Shown in pieces: positions 47,020-56,152 of a stretch of 64,000 bases of DNA (positions are counted from its first letter, which is position 1; every line of letters begins with the position of its first letter). The notes under the pieces are model-generated. The model was not told the DNA's origin, made no database searches, and saw only the letters and a list, made by a program, of their open reading frames with translations. The stretch comes from Erythroxylum novogranatense (lineage: Eukaryota > Streptophyta > Magnoliopsida > Malpighiales > Erythroxylaceae), in assembly GCA_029891385.1 (NCBI GenBank), contig CM057233.1:12031460-12095459 (forward strand), read 5' to 3'. The position numbers and the translations under genes were made by a program.

Positions 47020-47171
47020 TTTTTTTTGATCAATAACAAATAGGGGAGAAGGAGAAGGAAGAAATCAATGGAAGGATAAAGCGAAGTTATTTTTTATCTC
47101 AATATCAGATAATTGATACTTTTCATATTTCTCTAATTCACAGTATTTGTTATCATCAAAAAGGGGGAGAA
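47020..47171 (+). other. SIRE 3' untranslated region and PPT
   Basis: 'caaataggggagaaggagaa' (about 47036-47056) and, just before the LTR, AAAAAGGGGGAGAA (47158-47171) are purine tracts; the second is the PPT. Both have counterparts near ORF copy C (5748-5775) and at 110-125. Confidence 0.75.
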
Positions 47172-48240
47172 TGTTAAGTCAAACCAGACTTCACGTATTA
47201 AATAATTTTGATGATAAACAAAGAGAAATATACAAATAAAAACTAGATGGGTGCATAAGAAGAAAAAGCAGAAGGAATAACAGAAGGAAGGAAAAGCAGA
47301 CGGAAGAAAAACAGAAGGAAGGAAAAATAGACGGAAGAATAACAAACGGAAGAATAACAGAAGGAAGGAAAAACAGACGGAAGAAAAACAGAAGGAAGAA
47401 TAACAGACGGAAGAAAAACAGAAGGAAGGAAAAACAAACGGAAGAATAATGACGAAGAAAAAGTAAGGAGAGAAAAGCGGGCGATACAAAATCGAGGCGG
47501 AAGCTTTACGAAGAGAAAAGCGAGCGATACAAAATCGGGCGGAAGCTTTACGAAGAGAAAAGCGCATAATACAAGAATCGATGAAGAAAGAAACATCGCT
47601 TTAAAAGCGAGCATGGAGTTAAACTGAATAACCGTTTCTTTAAAGATTCAAGAAGCAGATATTCAAGAAACAGTTGAAGATTTGATTATAAATAAGAGTC
47701 GAGATTGAAGTAAAAACGATTTTAGAGAAAAGCGAATGAAACTCTGAGTATTCAAACATCTGACTATCTGAGAAAAATTGTGAACTGTTTTTCGAGTGTA
47801 CATTGTTAAGAGCAACTCTTTTGTAAAAAGCTCTTTATTAATTTTTCATTTTGAAAAGTGTTACAGGTAGCCTGAAGAGGCTAAGAGTAAAAGAATACTT
47901 GTTGTTAAGAGACCAAGAGGCTCGGTCAAAGAATACTTGTAAACAGTTCGGAGATAGTGAAATCTCAGAAGGATATCTGAGGACTGGACGTAGCCCACGG
48001 TTTGGGGTGAACCAAGATAAATTGCTATGTTTCTCTCTCTAACTCTTACTTTACTTAAATCGTAGTTCTCATTATTATCAAAGGTTTTCAAACTAGTCAA
48101 GAATTGATTTAAGATAAATTTTCCGATGTAACAAGCAATTGTTATCAAGGATTAACGAAAAGTTTATCACAATTCAACCCCCCCTTCTTGTGTATCTTGA
48201 TCATATTATTACTCAATATATTAACGTGTGATTTACTTCA
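47172..48240 (+). repeat. 3' LTR of the SIRE-like element
   Basis: Matches 27477-28577 along its length. The purine-rich U3 array differs in unit number, giving a 32-bp length difference. TATA-like TTATAAATAAG at 47687-47697. Ends TTACTTCA, followed by the TTGCT duplication. Confidence 0.93.
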
Positions 48241-48599
48241 TTGCTGGCATAGTAGATTGCATGCAACTATTTATCTTTCCTTTGGTCAAATATATAACCT
48301 ATAGCTTAGTCGTTTGCATTGCACATAACCTCAAATGGAAGTGTCCAATCTAATGGTGATAAAATTAGTGCTGATGTTAGTTCCTCCTTTATTTTGTTGA
48401 AAACAAACATACACTAGTCATCAAACAGAAAGAGAGCATCCTTGACTAACAGGTTCGTCAAAGGTCTTGCAATTTGCGAGAAGTCTTTGATAAATTGATG
48501 GTAAAATTTTGCATGATCTAAGAATGGTTGCACACCTTTTACATTGCTTGGTGGTGGGAGTTTCTCTAAAACTTCTATTTTTGTTCTGTCCACTTCAAA
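48241..48599 (-). pseudogene. Athila-like RT connection and RNase H start
   Basis: Minus strand reads VLEKLPPPSNVKGVQPFLDH, AKFYHQFIKDFSQIARPLTN, then SPLDWTLPFEVMCNAND with the RNase H catalytic-Asp region altered, and YYAS at the left end. It continues across the copia insertion with TLTEHRLNYTNKKRDV (about 27470-27420). Stops replace Gln/Tyr codons in places. The RT core upstream is absent; the Tekay-like element begins at 48600. Confidence 0.82.
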
Positions 48600-49145
48600 T
48601 GTAACATTCCGTTACCAATATGAAGGGTATATTGGTAATTCGGATGGATTAGGATTGGGTGCATGCATAATTTGAATTTGCACATGCATTTTAGCCTCTA
48701 TAAATATCGATACATGCTTCTTATTGCACAAGCATATGAATGTACATACATGTATGACATTTCCCGGCTTGATTGTGTAAAATGGAAAAATTAGGTGATA
48801 ATGATACAGATCATGTTTTGATTATAGAATTGGAGTGAAAAATTGAGTTCTCGAGGTTTGAAAATTGAAATTGGATTATAGGGTCAGGTGTTTTTTATTT
48901 TTGAGGATTTATAAAAAAATTTCTGGAATTTTTAGAGTTATGGGTCTGGATCGAAAAAATGACCTAAAGGTCGATTTAATTGGATTTCTGGTTCCGAAAT
49001 CGATTGACCAATGGCAATGGAGTATTAGAATTTTGATTTTTGGAATTTAGGTTTAGAGCCATTGGAGATTTGGGAGAAATTAGAATAAGATTTGGGCATG
49101 TGGCAAATGAATTGCCAAACGTGCCCTTAGTTTTAAAAGTCCTTG

Positions 49146-49152
49146 TATAAAA
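49146..49152 (+). promoter_or_regulatory. TATA box of the Tekay-like LTR
   Basis: CTTGTATAAAACC, about 550 bp into the LTR. The same sequence is at about 56698-56705 in the second LTR. It implies an RNA leader of about 2.3 kb before the PBS. Confidence 0.6.
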
Positions 49153-49697
49153 CCTTAACCTTTTGAATTTTGCTCCACGACTCTCACTCTCTTTTGAAAG
49201 AAAACTTGATTTTCTTCTCCTCCATCGTTGATCTCCACCTTGTTTGTTTCTCTCCGTTTCTTTCTTGCAAGTTGCTCCTTTCATCATCATCTTTAACCTA
49301 GCTGAAGCCTTGAATTGGAAAAGATGAGTTTTGGTGGAAAAATGGGTGAAACCGTGGGTGTGGTATAAGCTTAAGGGTTGGAATATTTTTGTGATTTTTG
49401 AAAGATTGAAGGCTTGAATCAAGTAAGTTTTTACTTCTTTATGTTTTAAGTTGTTTGATTTGATCATTGAATTAAGTTATTAATTGTTTAGGAATTTAGA
49501 AGTTTCGGATGATGTAGGTTTTGAGAATTTTGTTAATCTTGATTTGGGTATTTGGAGAATAATTGGTTTTTGATGGCTTTGAGGTTAGAAATAAGTTAGG
49601 TTTAGTGTTTTAAATTGATTGGGAGTGATCTGAATTGAATTGGATGGATTAGAAATCAGCAGATCTGAGAAATTTTGGGTTTCGGACGTGTTTCTGG

Positions 49698-49962
49698 GTT
49701 TGCACGTCGCGACGTGTGATGAACACGCCGCGGCGAGCCATTCCCTTCTTGCACGTCACGACAAGCGTATAATTCAACACCGCGACGAGCAGATTTCTGT
49801 CGCACGCCGCGACGAGCGAAGATGCACGCCACGGCGAGCGTTTGTCTTTCGTACGTCGCGACGAGCGAAGACGCACGTCGCAACGAGCGTAAGTGGTTAC
49901 GTTGTTGGGAGAGCTACGCGTGCGTCGCGGAGAGCGATCATGCGCCGCGGCGAGGACCCCAA
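49698..49962 (+). repeat. GC-rich minisatellite in the first Tekay-like LTR
   Basis: Imperfect units built on GCACGYCGCGACGAGCG, rich in CpG, in an otherwise AT-rich LTR. The second LTR has a shorter and rearranged version at 57255-57483. An Arg-rich open frame through it is an artefact. Confidence 0.85.
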
Positions 49963-50707
49963 TTGTCCGAAAATTTAATGACTTCCTTCATTGATGATTT
50001 TTGAGGTTTTAAATTCCAAATAAGTTGATTATTGATTAATTGTGACTTAGAGATTAAGAATTTTGAAATTATGATAATAGAATGTCTGAATTTATTTCAA
50101 AGATTCTCGAGATCGGATGGCGATTTATTAGGGAATGTGACTTGTAATTGGAGTATGACTTTAGAGAGTCCAAAACTTAGTCAATTGAATTATGGTGTTA
50201 GGAATTGCTATGAATTAGAGTGAAAGAGAATTGAATGGGAAAGATTCGGGAATAGGATTGGGCGTGTCATAAACATATATAGTACATAAGTAAATTATTG
50301 CACGTGCATTATTAATTATAAATAAATTGTGCAATTAGTAATGTTTGATTATTCGATTGTTTTAGAGGCATGAAGGAGCGTCGATCTTCGGCGTGGGTGA
50401 GACTTCCGACAAGAGTTCGGAAGTTAGAGGTGAGTAACCTAGTTGGTTTCTCAACCTTGATGTGTTTAATTTTATGCACTTATGCCATGTGGAGATAAAA
50501 GGATGATTCTATGTGTTTGCTTTTGGATTGATTTCGGACCATAGGTGTCCTAAATATTTGGAATGTTATATAGAAGTGTTATATGTGCATTAATTGAACT
50601 TATTTGATTTAATGCGAAATTGGATATAGGGTGTTAGGTTGTGACACAATTATTGTAAAATTGAGGTATGTGCATTCATGTATAAAAACATGATCAGATA
50701 ATGGCAG

Positions 50708-50870
50708 TTGTGACCGGTGCAGCCACCGTATTTTCAGAGCTTTAAGCTCAACACATCAGGGTCTCGAACCCAACAAAAATTTTAGAGCCACAGCTCAACG
50801 TATCGAGGCTTCAAGCCCGATGTTATTGAGTCACCGCTAAGCGTAAATGAGCTCAGGCACACGGTCACAA
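50708..50870 (+). other. Predicted structured RNA: hairpin array closed by a 9-bp stem
   Basis: TTGTGACCG (50708-50716) is exactly complementary to CGGTCACAA (50862-50870). Between them are small stem-loops: GAGCTTTAAGCTC, GGGTCTCGAACCC, GAGCCACAGCTC and GGCTTCAAGCC, each followed by AAC or ATG. The second LTR has the same array at 58237-58403 with GAGCCACAGGCTC and GGGCTTCAAGCCC. Inferred to be a leader RNA structure; function unknown. Confidence 0.55.
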
Positions 50871-51482
50871 CAACGTAATAAATGGAAAGTGTCACATATG
50901 CATTTTACATATGAATGATCAAATGTGAATTGTATGAAAGGCGAAACGCCTTATAAATGCGAAATTTAATGCATGTGATTTTCTGAAGGTGTTAATATAT
51001 GATATATTGTGAATTGTCTGTATATGCACGAGTTGGGTAGACCATCAATGATGGTTTCTCGCTGAGTTCGCAAACTCACCCAACATTGCATCTATTTTTC
51101 AGGACAGAGATAGTAGATTCCTAGCTCCAGAGTTCGATTGTTCCTATTGTGTGAGCGTGGCGAGAGAAGTATGGCACACAGGTCAGTTAGCTGGGATCGA
51201 TTTTGAGAATGACCTAGTTTAGGTTTTTGTCTCAGTTCCTTTTCGGAAATTTATGTATAGACTGTGGAAACTGATAGACTTGTACAGTTTGGTTTTTAAG
51301 AAATGAAATGAAAATCTTAAGGTTTTAAAATTTAGTGAATTCGATATTACAGTTTATTATATTGATGCCATGTGGAATATAGAAATGATCATTCGTAGTG
51401 TACCCTCATTGTGGGTTATGTATCGGAATGACCTACGGGGGTCTCGGTGCATACCTTACAGTAAGGGGACGCTACATTTAGG

Positions 51483-51494
51483 TGGTATCAGAGC
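51483..51494 (+). other. Primer binding site of the Tekay-like element
   Basis: TGGTATCAGAGC, a perfect 12-base match to the initiator tRNA-Met PBS, 6 bp after the LTR end. Repeated at 59016-59027 after the second LTR. Confidence 0.85.
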
Positions 51495-51589
51495 ATAGTT
51501 TGGTATCTTTTGGGCATAGTATATTTTAGGCTTAAATTTCAGTAAGAAAAGCAAAAATTGATTGAAATTATGGTTTTGTTATAGGTCAT

Positions 51590-52620
51590 CCGTCCTTGGT
51601 GATCAGGTAGATCAACCAGCTGACCATGGATCAGTCGGAGCTAGTAGGGAGTCCTCAGTGCCTCTCTTTGAGGAGTAGCCTCCTAGAGTCCCCGGGAGAT
51701 GGGAGATGAGGTATGATCGATTGCGTAAGCAGGGAGCTGTAGACTTTTATGGCAGCACAGATCCTACTGAGGCTGAGGGATGGCTGGAGAGGACTGATAG
51801 AGTCCTAGACCAGATGGACTGCGACTCTGATGAGCGCTTTGATTATGTGATTTCTCTGCTACAGGGTCCAGCATATCAATGGTGGAAGACTGTTCCGGGC
51901 AGTACCACTAGACCCTGTATTCTATCATAGGAGGATTTCTTGAGAGCCTTTCGGGATAATTACATGCCCAAGGTTTACTTGGAGATGAAGATGCAAGAGT
52001 TTCTGGAGTTGAGACAGGGTCAGATGTCAGTGGTCGAGTATGAGGTGCAGTTCAATGAGCTGATGGGGTATGCTTCTGTTTTGATTGCTCTGAGAGGCCG
52101 ATAGGTGCGGAGATTTGAGGGTGGGCTCAACTGAGATCCGCATTGAGTTAGCCCGATCGGACATGGGTACCTTTATTGAGCTGAGAGCTAGTGCAGTGCG
52201 GATTAAGCAGCTTCTGCGACAGAGTCAGGCTGAGACTGGTCAGGGATCCAGGAGTAAGAGATCTGGTGATAGTCAGGTGGCTCTGGTAGCACTTTATCAA
52301 AGGCCGAGCGGGACCTTGTGTCTTCAAGAGGATCGCATATCTGGTTTTGTTCGTAGGGGAGATTTGGGCGGATCTAGCGATGGCGGTGGTAGAGGATCGG
52401 TCGCACTTCTGTTTGTGTGCATTGTGATAAGAGGCACAGTGGAGAGTGTTGGCGAGTGACTGGAGCCTACCTTGCATGCGGTTCCATGGATCATCTGATT
52501 AGGAATTGCCCTATGACTTTGAGAGTTCAGTCTGCTGTGAGTGGGAGAGCTGGTAGTAGTTCGACGGTCTGTGAGTCATGATGGTGGACTGGATTCGAGG
52601 GCCAAGGTAGAGCCCGAGGT
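51590..52620 (+). pseudogene. Tekay-like gag
   Basis: A capsid-type gag with DRLRKQGAVDFYGSTDPTEA, WLERTDRVLDQMDCDSDE and LLQGPAYQWWKTVPG (51720-51895), then FRDNYMPKVYLEMKMQEFL, ELRQGQMSVVEYEVQFNELM (about 51950-52070) of the retrotransposon gag family. The C-terminal part has VHCDKRHSGECWR and ACGSMDHLIRNC zinc-knuckle remnants (about 52410-52510). Stops at 51676-51678 (TAG where the second copy has CAG at 59217-59219) and 51928-51930 (TAG where the second copy has TGG), and several shifts, disable it. In the intact parent it forms the particle. Confidence 0.88.
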
Positions 52621-55600
52621 AGAGCTGGAGATTCCTTTGTGGGGACCGAGGGACGTGGCAACCGACCGCAGTCCCAGGCCAGGGTCTACGCCATGACTAG
52701 GCAGGAGGCCCAGGATTCTCCGGACGTTGTTGCAGGTATGCTTTTGATTTCAGGCTTTGAGGTTTAGGCATTGATAGATCCAGGTTCCACGCATTCTTTT
52801 ATTACACCGCATGAGGCATGGAGATTGCATGGGGATAGGGAGATGTTGCAGTATGGGTTAGAGGTGAGTACACCTCTAGGTAGTACGACTGCTTTGGGAG
52901 AGGTCTGCAAGGGATGCTCGATTCAGATAGATCAAGCAGTGTTGAGTACAGACCTGATAGTGTTGCCTCTGAGAGAGATAGATGTGATTCTGGGGATGGA
53001 CTGACTCACTGTCCATAGGGCTGTTATGGATTGTTATACCAAGGAGGTCGTCTTTGAGTCTCTGGTCATTGAGTCAGTATTCGAGGTGTTAGTCAGGCAG
53101 TGCCAGCCAGGATGATTTCTTTTATGAGTGCTTTGAGGTTGATGCAGGGAGGTTGTGAGGCCTATTTGGCTCATGTTGTGGATACCAGAGTTGAGCGGAG
53201 GTTGCAAGATATTCCCGTGATTAGGGAATTTTCTGATGTGTTTCTTAAAGAGCTACCAGATTTGCCGCCGGATCGGGAAACGGAGTTCTCGATAGACCTT
53301 TTTCCAAGTGTCGCTCCTATATCTATATCTCCGTATAGGATGGCACCTGTTGAACTGAGGTAGCTGAAGGCTCAGTTGTAGGAGCTTTTGGATAAGAGAT
53401 TTATTAGACCCAGTGTTTCGCCATGGGGAGCTCCAGTGCTGTTTGTGAAGAAGAAGGATGGGACTTTGAGGTTGTGCATCGATTACAGGCAGTTGAATCG
53501 AGTGACAGTGAAGAATAAGTATCCACTGCCTAGGATTGATGATCTTTTTGATCAGTTACAGGGGGCTCAGGTGTTCACCAAGTTAGATTTGAGATCTGGT
53601 TATTATCAGTTGAGGATAGCAGAGGCCGATGTGCCTAAGAGTGTTTTCAGGAGCAGGTATGGGCATTTCGAATTTCTAGTGATGTCGTTCGGGTTGACTA
53701 ATGCCCCGACAGCTTTTATGGCCTTGATGAATAAGGTCTTTCAGCCCTACCTGGATCAGTTCGTGATTGTATTTATTGATGATATTTTAGTGTACTCGAG
53801 GAGTAGATAGGAGCACGCTGAGCATTTGAGGACTGTATTGCAGATTATGAGAGAGAGACAGTTGTATGCCAAATTCAGCAAGTGTGAATTTTGGCTGGAT
53901 GAGGTTGTGTTTTTGGGGCATATTGTGTATGGTGAGGGTATCCAAGTGGATCCTCACAAGATTGAGGCAGTGAGGAATTGGGAGACCTCGAGGAATGTGT
54001 CAAAGATGCGGAGTTTCCTCGAATTAGCAGGTTATTATCGGAGGTTTGTTGAGGGGTTTTCAGTGATCTCAGCCCCTCTGACAAAACTTCTGAGGAAGAA
54101 TGTGGCTTTTAGTTGGTCTGAGGAGTGTCAGAAGAGTTTTGAGGAGCTGAAATATCAGTTGACCACGACGCCGGTGTTAGCTTTGCCGTCAGGAACTGGA
54201 GGTTTTGAGGTTTTTAGTGATGCTTCTCAGCAAGGATTGGGATGCATGCTGATGCAGCATGGTAGAGTGATAGCGTATGCCTTGAGATAGTTGAGGTCTC
54301 ACGAGATGAATTATCCAGTGCATGATTTGGAGTTAGCTGCAATTGTGTTTGCTCTAAAAATCTGGAGACACTACTTGTACAGTGAGACATTTTAGATTTT
54401 CACTGATCATAAGAGTTTGAGGTATTTGCTGAGCCAGCGAGAGTTGAATCTGAGGCAGAAGAGATGGATATAGTTGCTTAAGGATTATGACTGCACGATT
54501 GAGTATCATCCAGGGAAGGCTAATGTGGTGGCAGATGCATTGAGCAGGAGATCTCATATCAGTGCAGCTCATATTCAGATTGGGAGATTGCCTAGCTTGA
54601 TTCAGTTGAGAGCTCTGAATGTGCAGATGGATTTGGGTCAGGATGGAGCTCTGTTAGCTACTCTGAGGCTTAGGCCGATGTTACATGACAGGATCAGGCG
54701 AGTTCAGGACCAGGATCCTGTGTTGGTGAGATTGATAGATAGAGTAAGATCTGATTTGACTTCTAATTTTGAGTTGAGAGATGGGACTCTTTGGATGGGT
54801 CAGAGGTTGTGTGTTCCAGATGTTGATGGTTTGAGGTGTGAGATTTTGGAGGAGGCGCATGTGGTCGCCTATGTTATGCATCCTGGTACTACCAAGATGT
54901 ATCGCACTCTTAAGTTGCATTTCTGGTGGCCAAGCATGAAGAGGCAGGTGGCAGAGTTTGTTTTTAGATGTCTGACGTGCCAGCAAGTTAAGATTGAGCA
55001 CCAGGCTCCAGTGGGTAAGCTGCGTTCGTTGCCCATTCCGGAGTGGAAATGGGAGCGAATTTCAATGGATTTCATTATGGGGTTGCCTAGGATGCCGAGG
55101 CAGCATGATGCAATCTGGGTCATAGTGGACTGGTTGACTAAATTGGCTCACTTCTTGCCAGTGAGAGAGAACAATACTCTCGATCAGTTGGCCCAGAAGT
55201 ATGTGGCAGAGATAGTGCGTCTGCATGGGGTTCCGGTGTCTATAGTCTCAGACAGGGATGCTAGGTTCACTTCGAGGTTTTGGAGGAGTTTGCAGTCGGC
55301 TATGGGTACTCGGTTGAACTTCAGTACGGCATTTCATCCTCAGACAGATGGACAGAGTGAGAGGACGATTAAGACTGTTGAGGATATGTTACGAGCTTGC
55401 GTATTGGAGTTTCGAGGTGCATGGGATCAGTATCTACCTCTGGTTGAGTTTGCTTATAATAATCAGTACCAGAGCAGTATTGAGATGGCACCGTATGAGG
55501 CATTATATGGACGGCAGTGTAGATCGCCTCTTTATTGGGATGAAGAGGGTATGAGGATGCTTGAGGGTCCCGAGCTGATTCAGGACACTGTGGATAAGGT

Positions 55601-56141
55601 ACAGCTGATTCGGAGTCGCATTAAGGCATCTCAGGATAGACAGAAGAGTTATGTGGATCAGCATCGGAGAGAGATGGAGTATGATGTGGGTGATAAAGTG
55701 TTCCTCTGAGTGTCTCCGTGGAAGGGAGTTCTGAGATTAGGCCGGAAAGGCAAGTTGAGTCCTCGGTATATTGGTCCTTATGAGATCCTAGAGAGGATAG
55801 GACCTTTGGCTTATAGATTGGCGTTATCGAGAGAGATGTCTCAGTTGCATGATGTATTTCATGTTAGTATGCTCTGACGGTATCGTTCAAATCCGACTCA
55901 TGTGATCCCGACTCAGGAGATTGAGGTGACCAATAATTTGAGTTATGTTGAGGAGCCGATTCAGATTGTGGGGTCTCAGATCAAGCAGTTGAGGAGCAGG
56001 GTGATTCCATTGGTGAAAGTCCTTTGGAAGAACCACTCATCAGAGGAAGCGACTTGGGAGACTGAGGAGCACATGAGGAGGCAGTACCCTCATCTGTTCG
56101 ACCAGTCAGGTAAGAAAATTTCAGGACGAAATTTTTATTAG
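52621..56141 (+). pseudogene. Tekay-like pol: protease, RT, RNase H, integrase, chromodomain
   Basis: Protease: ALIDPGSTHSFI (about 52768-52803). [20 protein letters not shown] (53411-53464), [12 protein letters not shown] (53584-53619), [10 protein letters not shown] (53689-53718), FIDDILVYS (53773-53799). RNase [14 protein letters not shown] (54203-54241), VVADALSRRS (about 54526-54555). Integrase: zinc-binding His/Cys region (54860-54990, CLTCQQVK), core Asp in ISMDFIMGLPR (55056-55088), Asp in VSDRDARFTSRFW (55246-55284), Glu in TDGQSERTIKTVEDML (55344-55391). Chromodomain at the end: VKVLWKNHSSEEATWETEEH (56015-56074), which defines a chromovirus and targets integration to marked chromatin. 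Stops interrupt the frame, mainly TAG or TGA where Gln, Arg or Trp is expected. Apart from these it is well preserved, so damage is recent. Confidence 0.95.
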
Positions 56142-56152
56142 GATGAGAGAAT

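Larger units (their letters stand above)
27477..48240 (+). mobile_element. SIRE-like Ty1/copia retrotransposon, full length, with nested insertion
   Basis: LTRs 27477-28577 (1,101 bp) and 47172-48240 (1,069 bp) begin TGTTAAGTC and end TTACTTCA. The element is flanked by a perfect 5-bp duplication TTGCT (27472-27476, 48241-48245). Order: PBS, gag with a CCHC knuckle, protease, integrase, RT, RNase H, then a third ORF, PPT, LTR. The pol order INT-RT and the long post-pol region fit the SIRE/Maximus lineage. Without the 11.5-kb nested element it would be about 9.2 kb. The coding parts are frameshifted. Confidence 0.93.
48600..51476 (+). repeat. First LTR of the Tekay-like element
   Basis: Begins TGTAACATTCCG, ends CGCTACA. 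Features in order: TATA (49146-49152), GC-rich CGCGACGAGCG minisatellite (about 49698-49962), donor-like GAGGTGAGT (50427-50435), complementary pair TTGTGACCG/CGGTCACAA (50708-50716, 50862-50870) enclosing small hairpins, the 'gagttcgcaaactcaccc' block (51064-51081), and acceptor-like TTTTTCAGG (51095-51103). Confidence 0.93.

Noticed and set aside
49640..49978. Arg-rich open frames over the GC-rich repeat (and 57193-57520).
   Set aside because: They lie in LTR minisatellite DNA, differ between the two LTR copies and have no family features.
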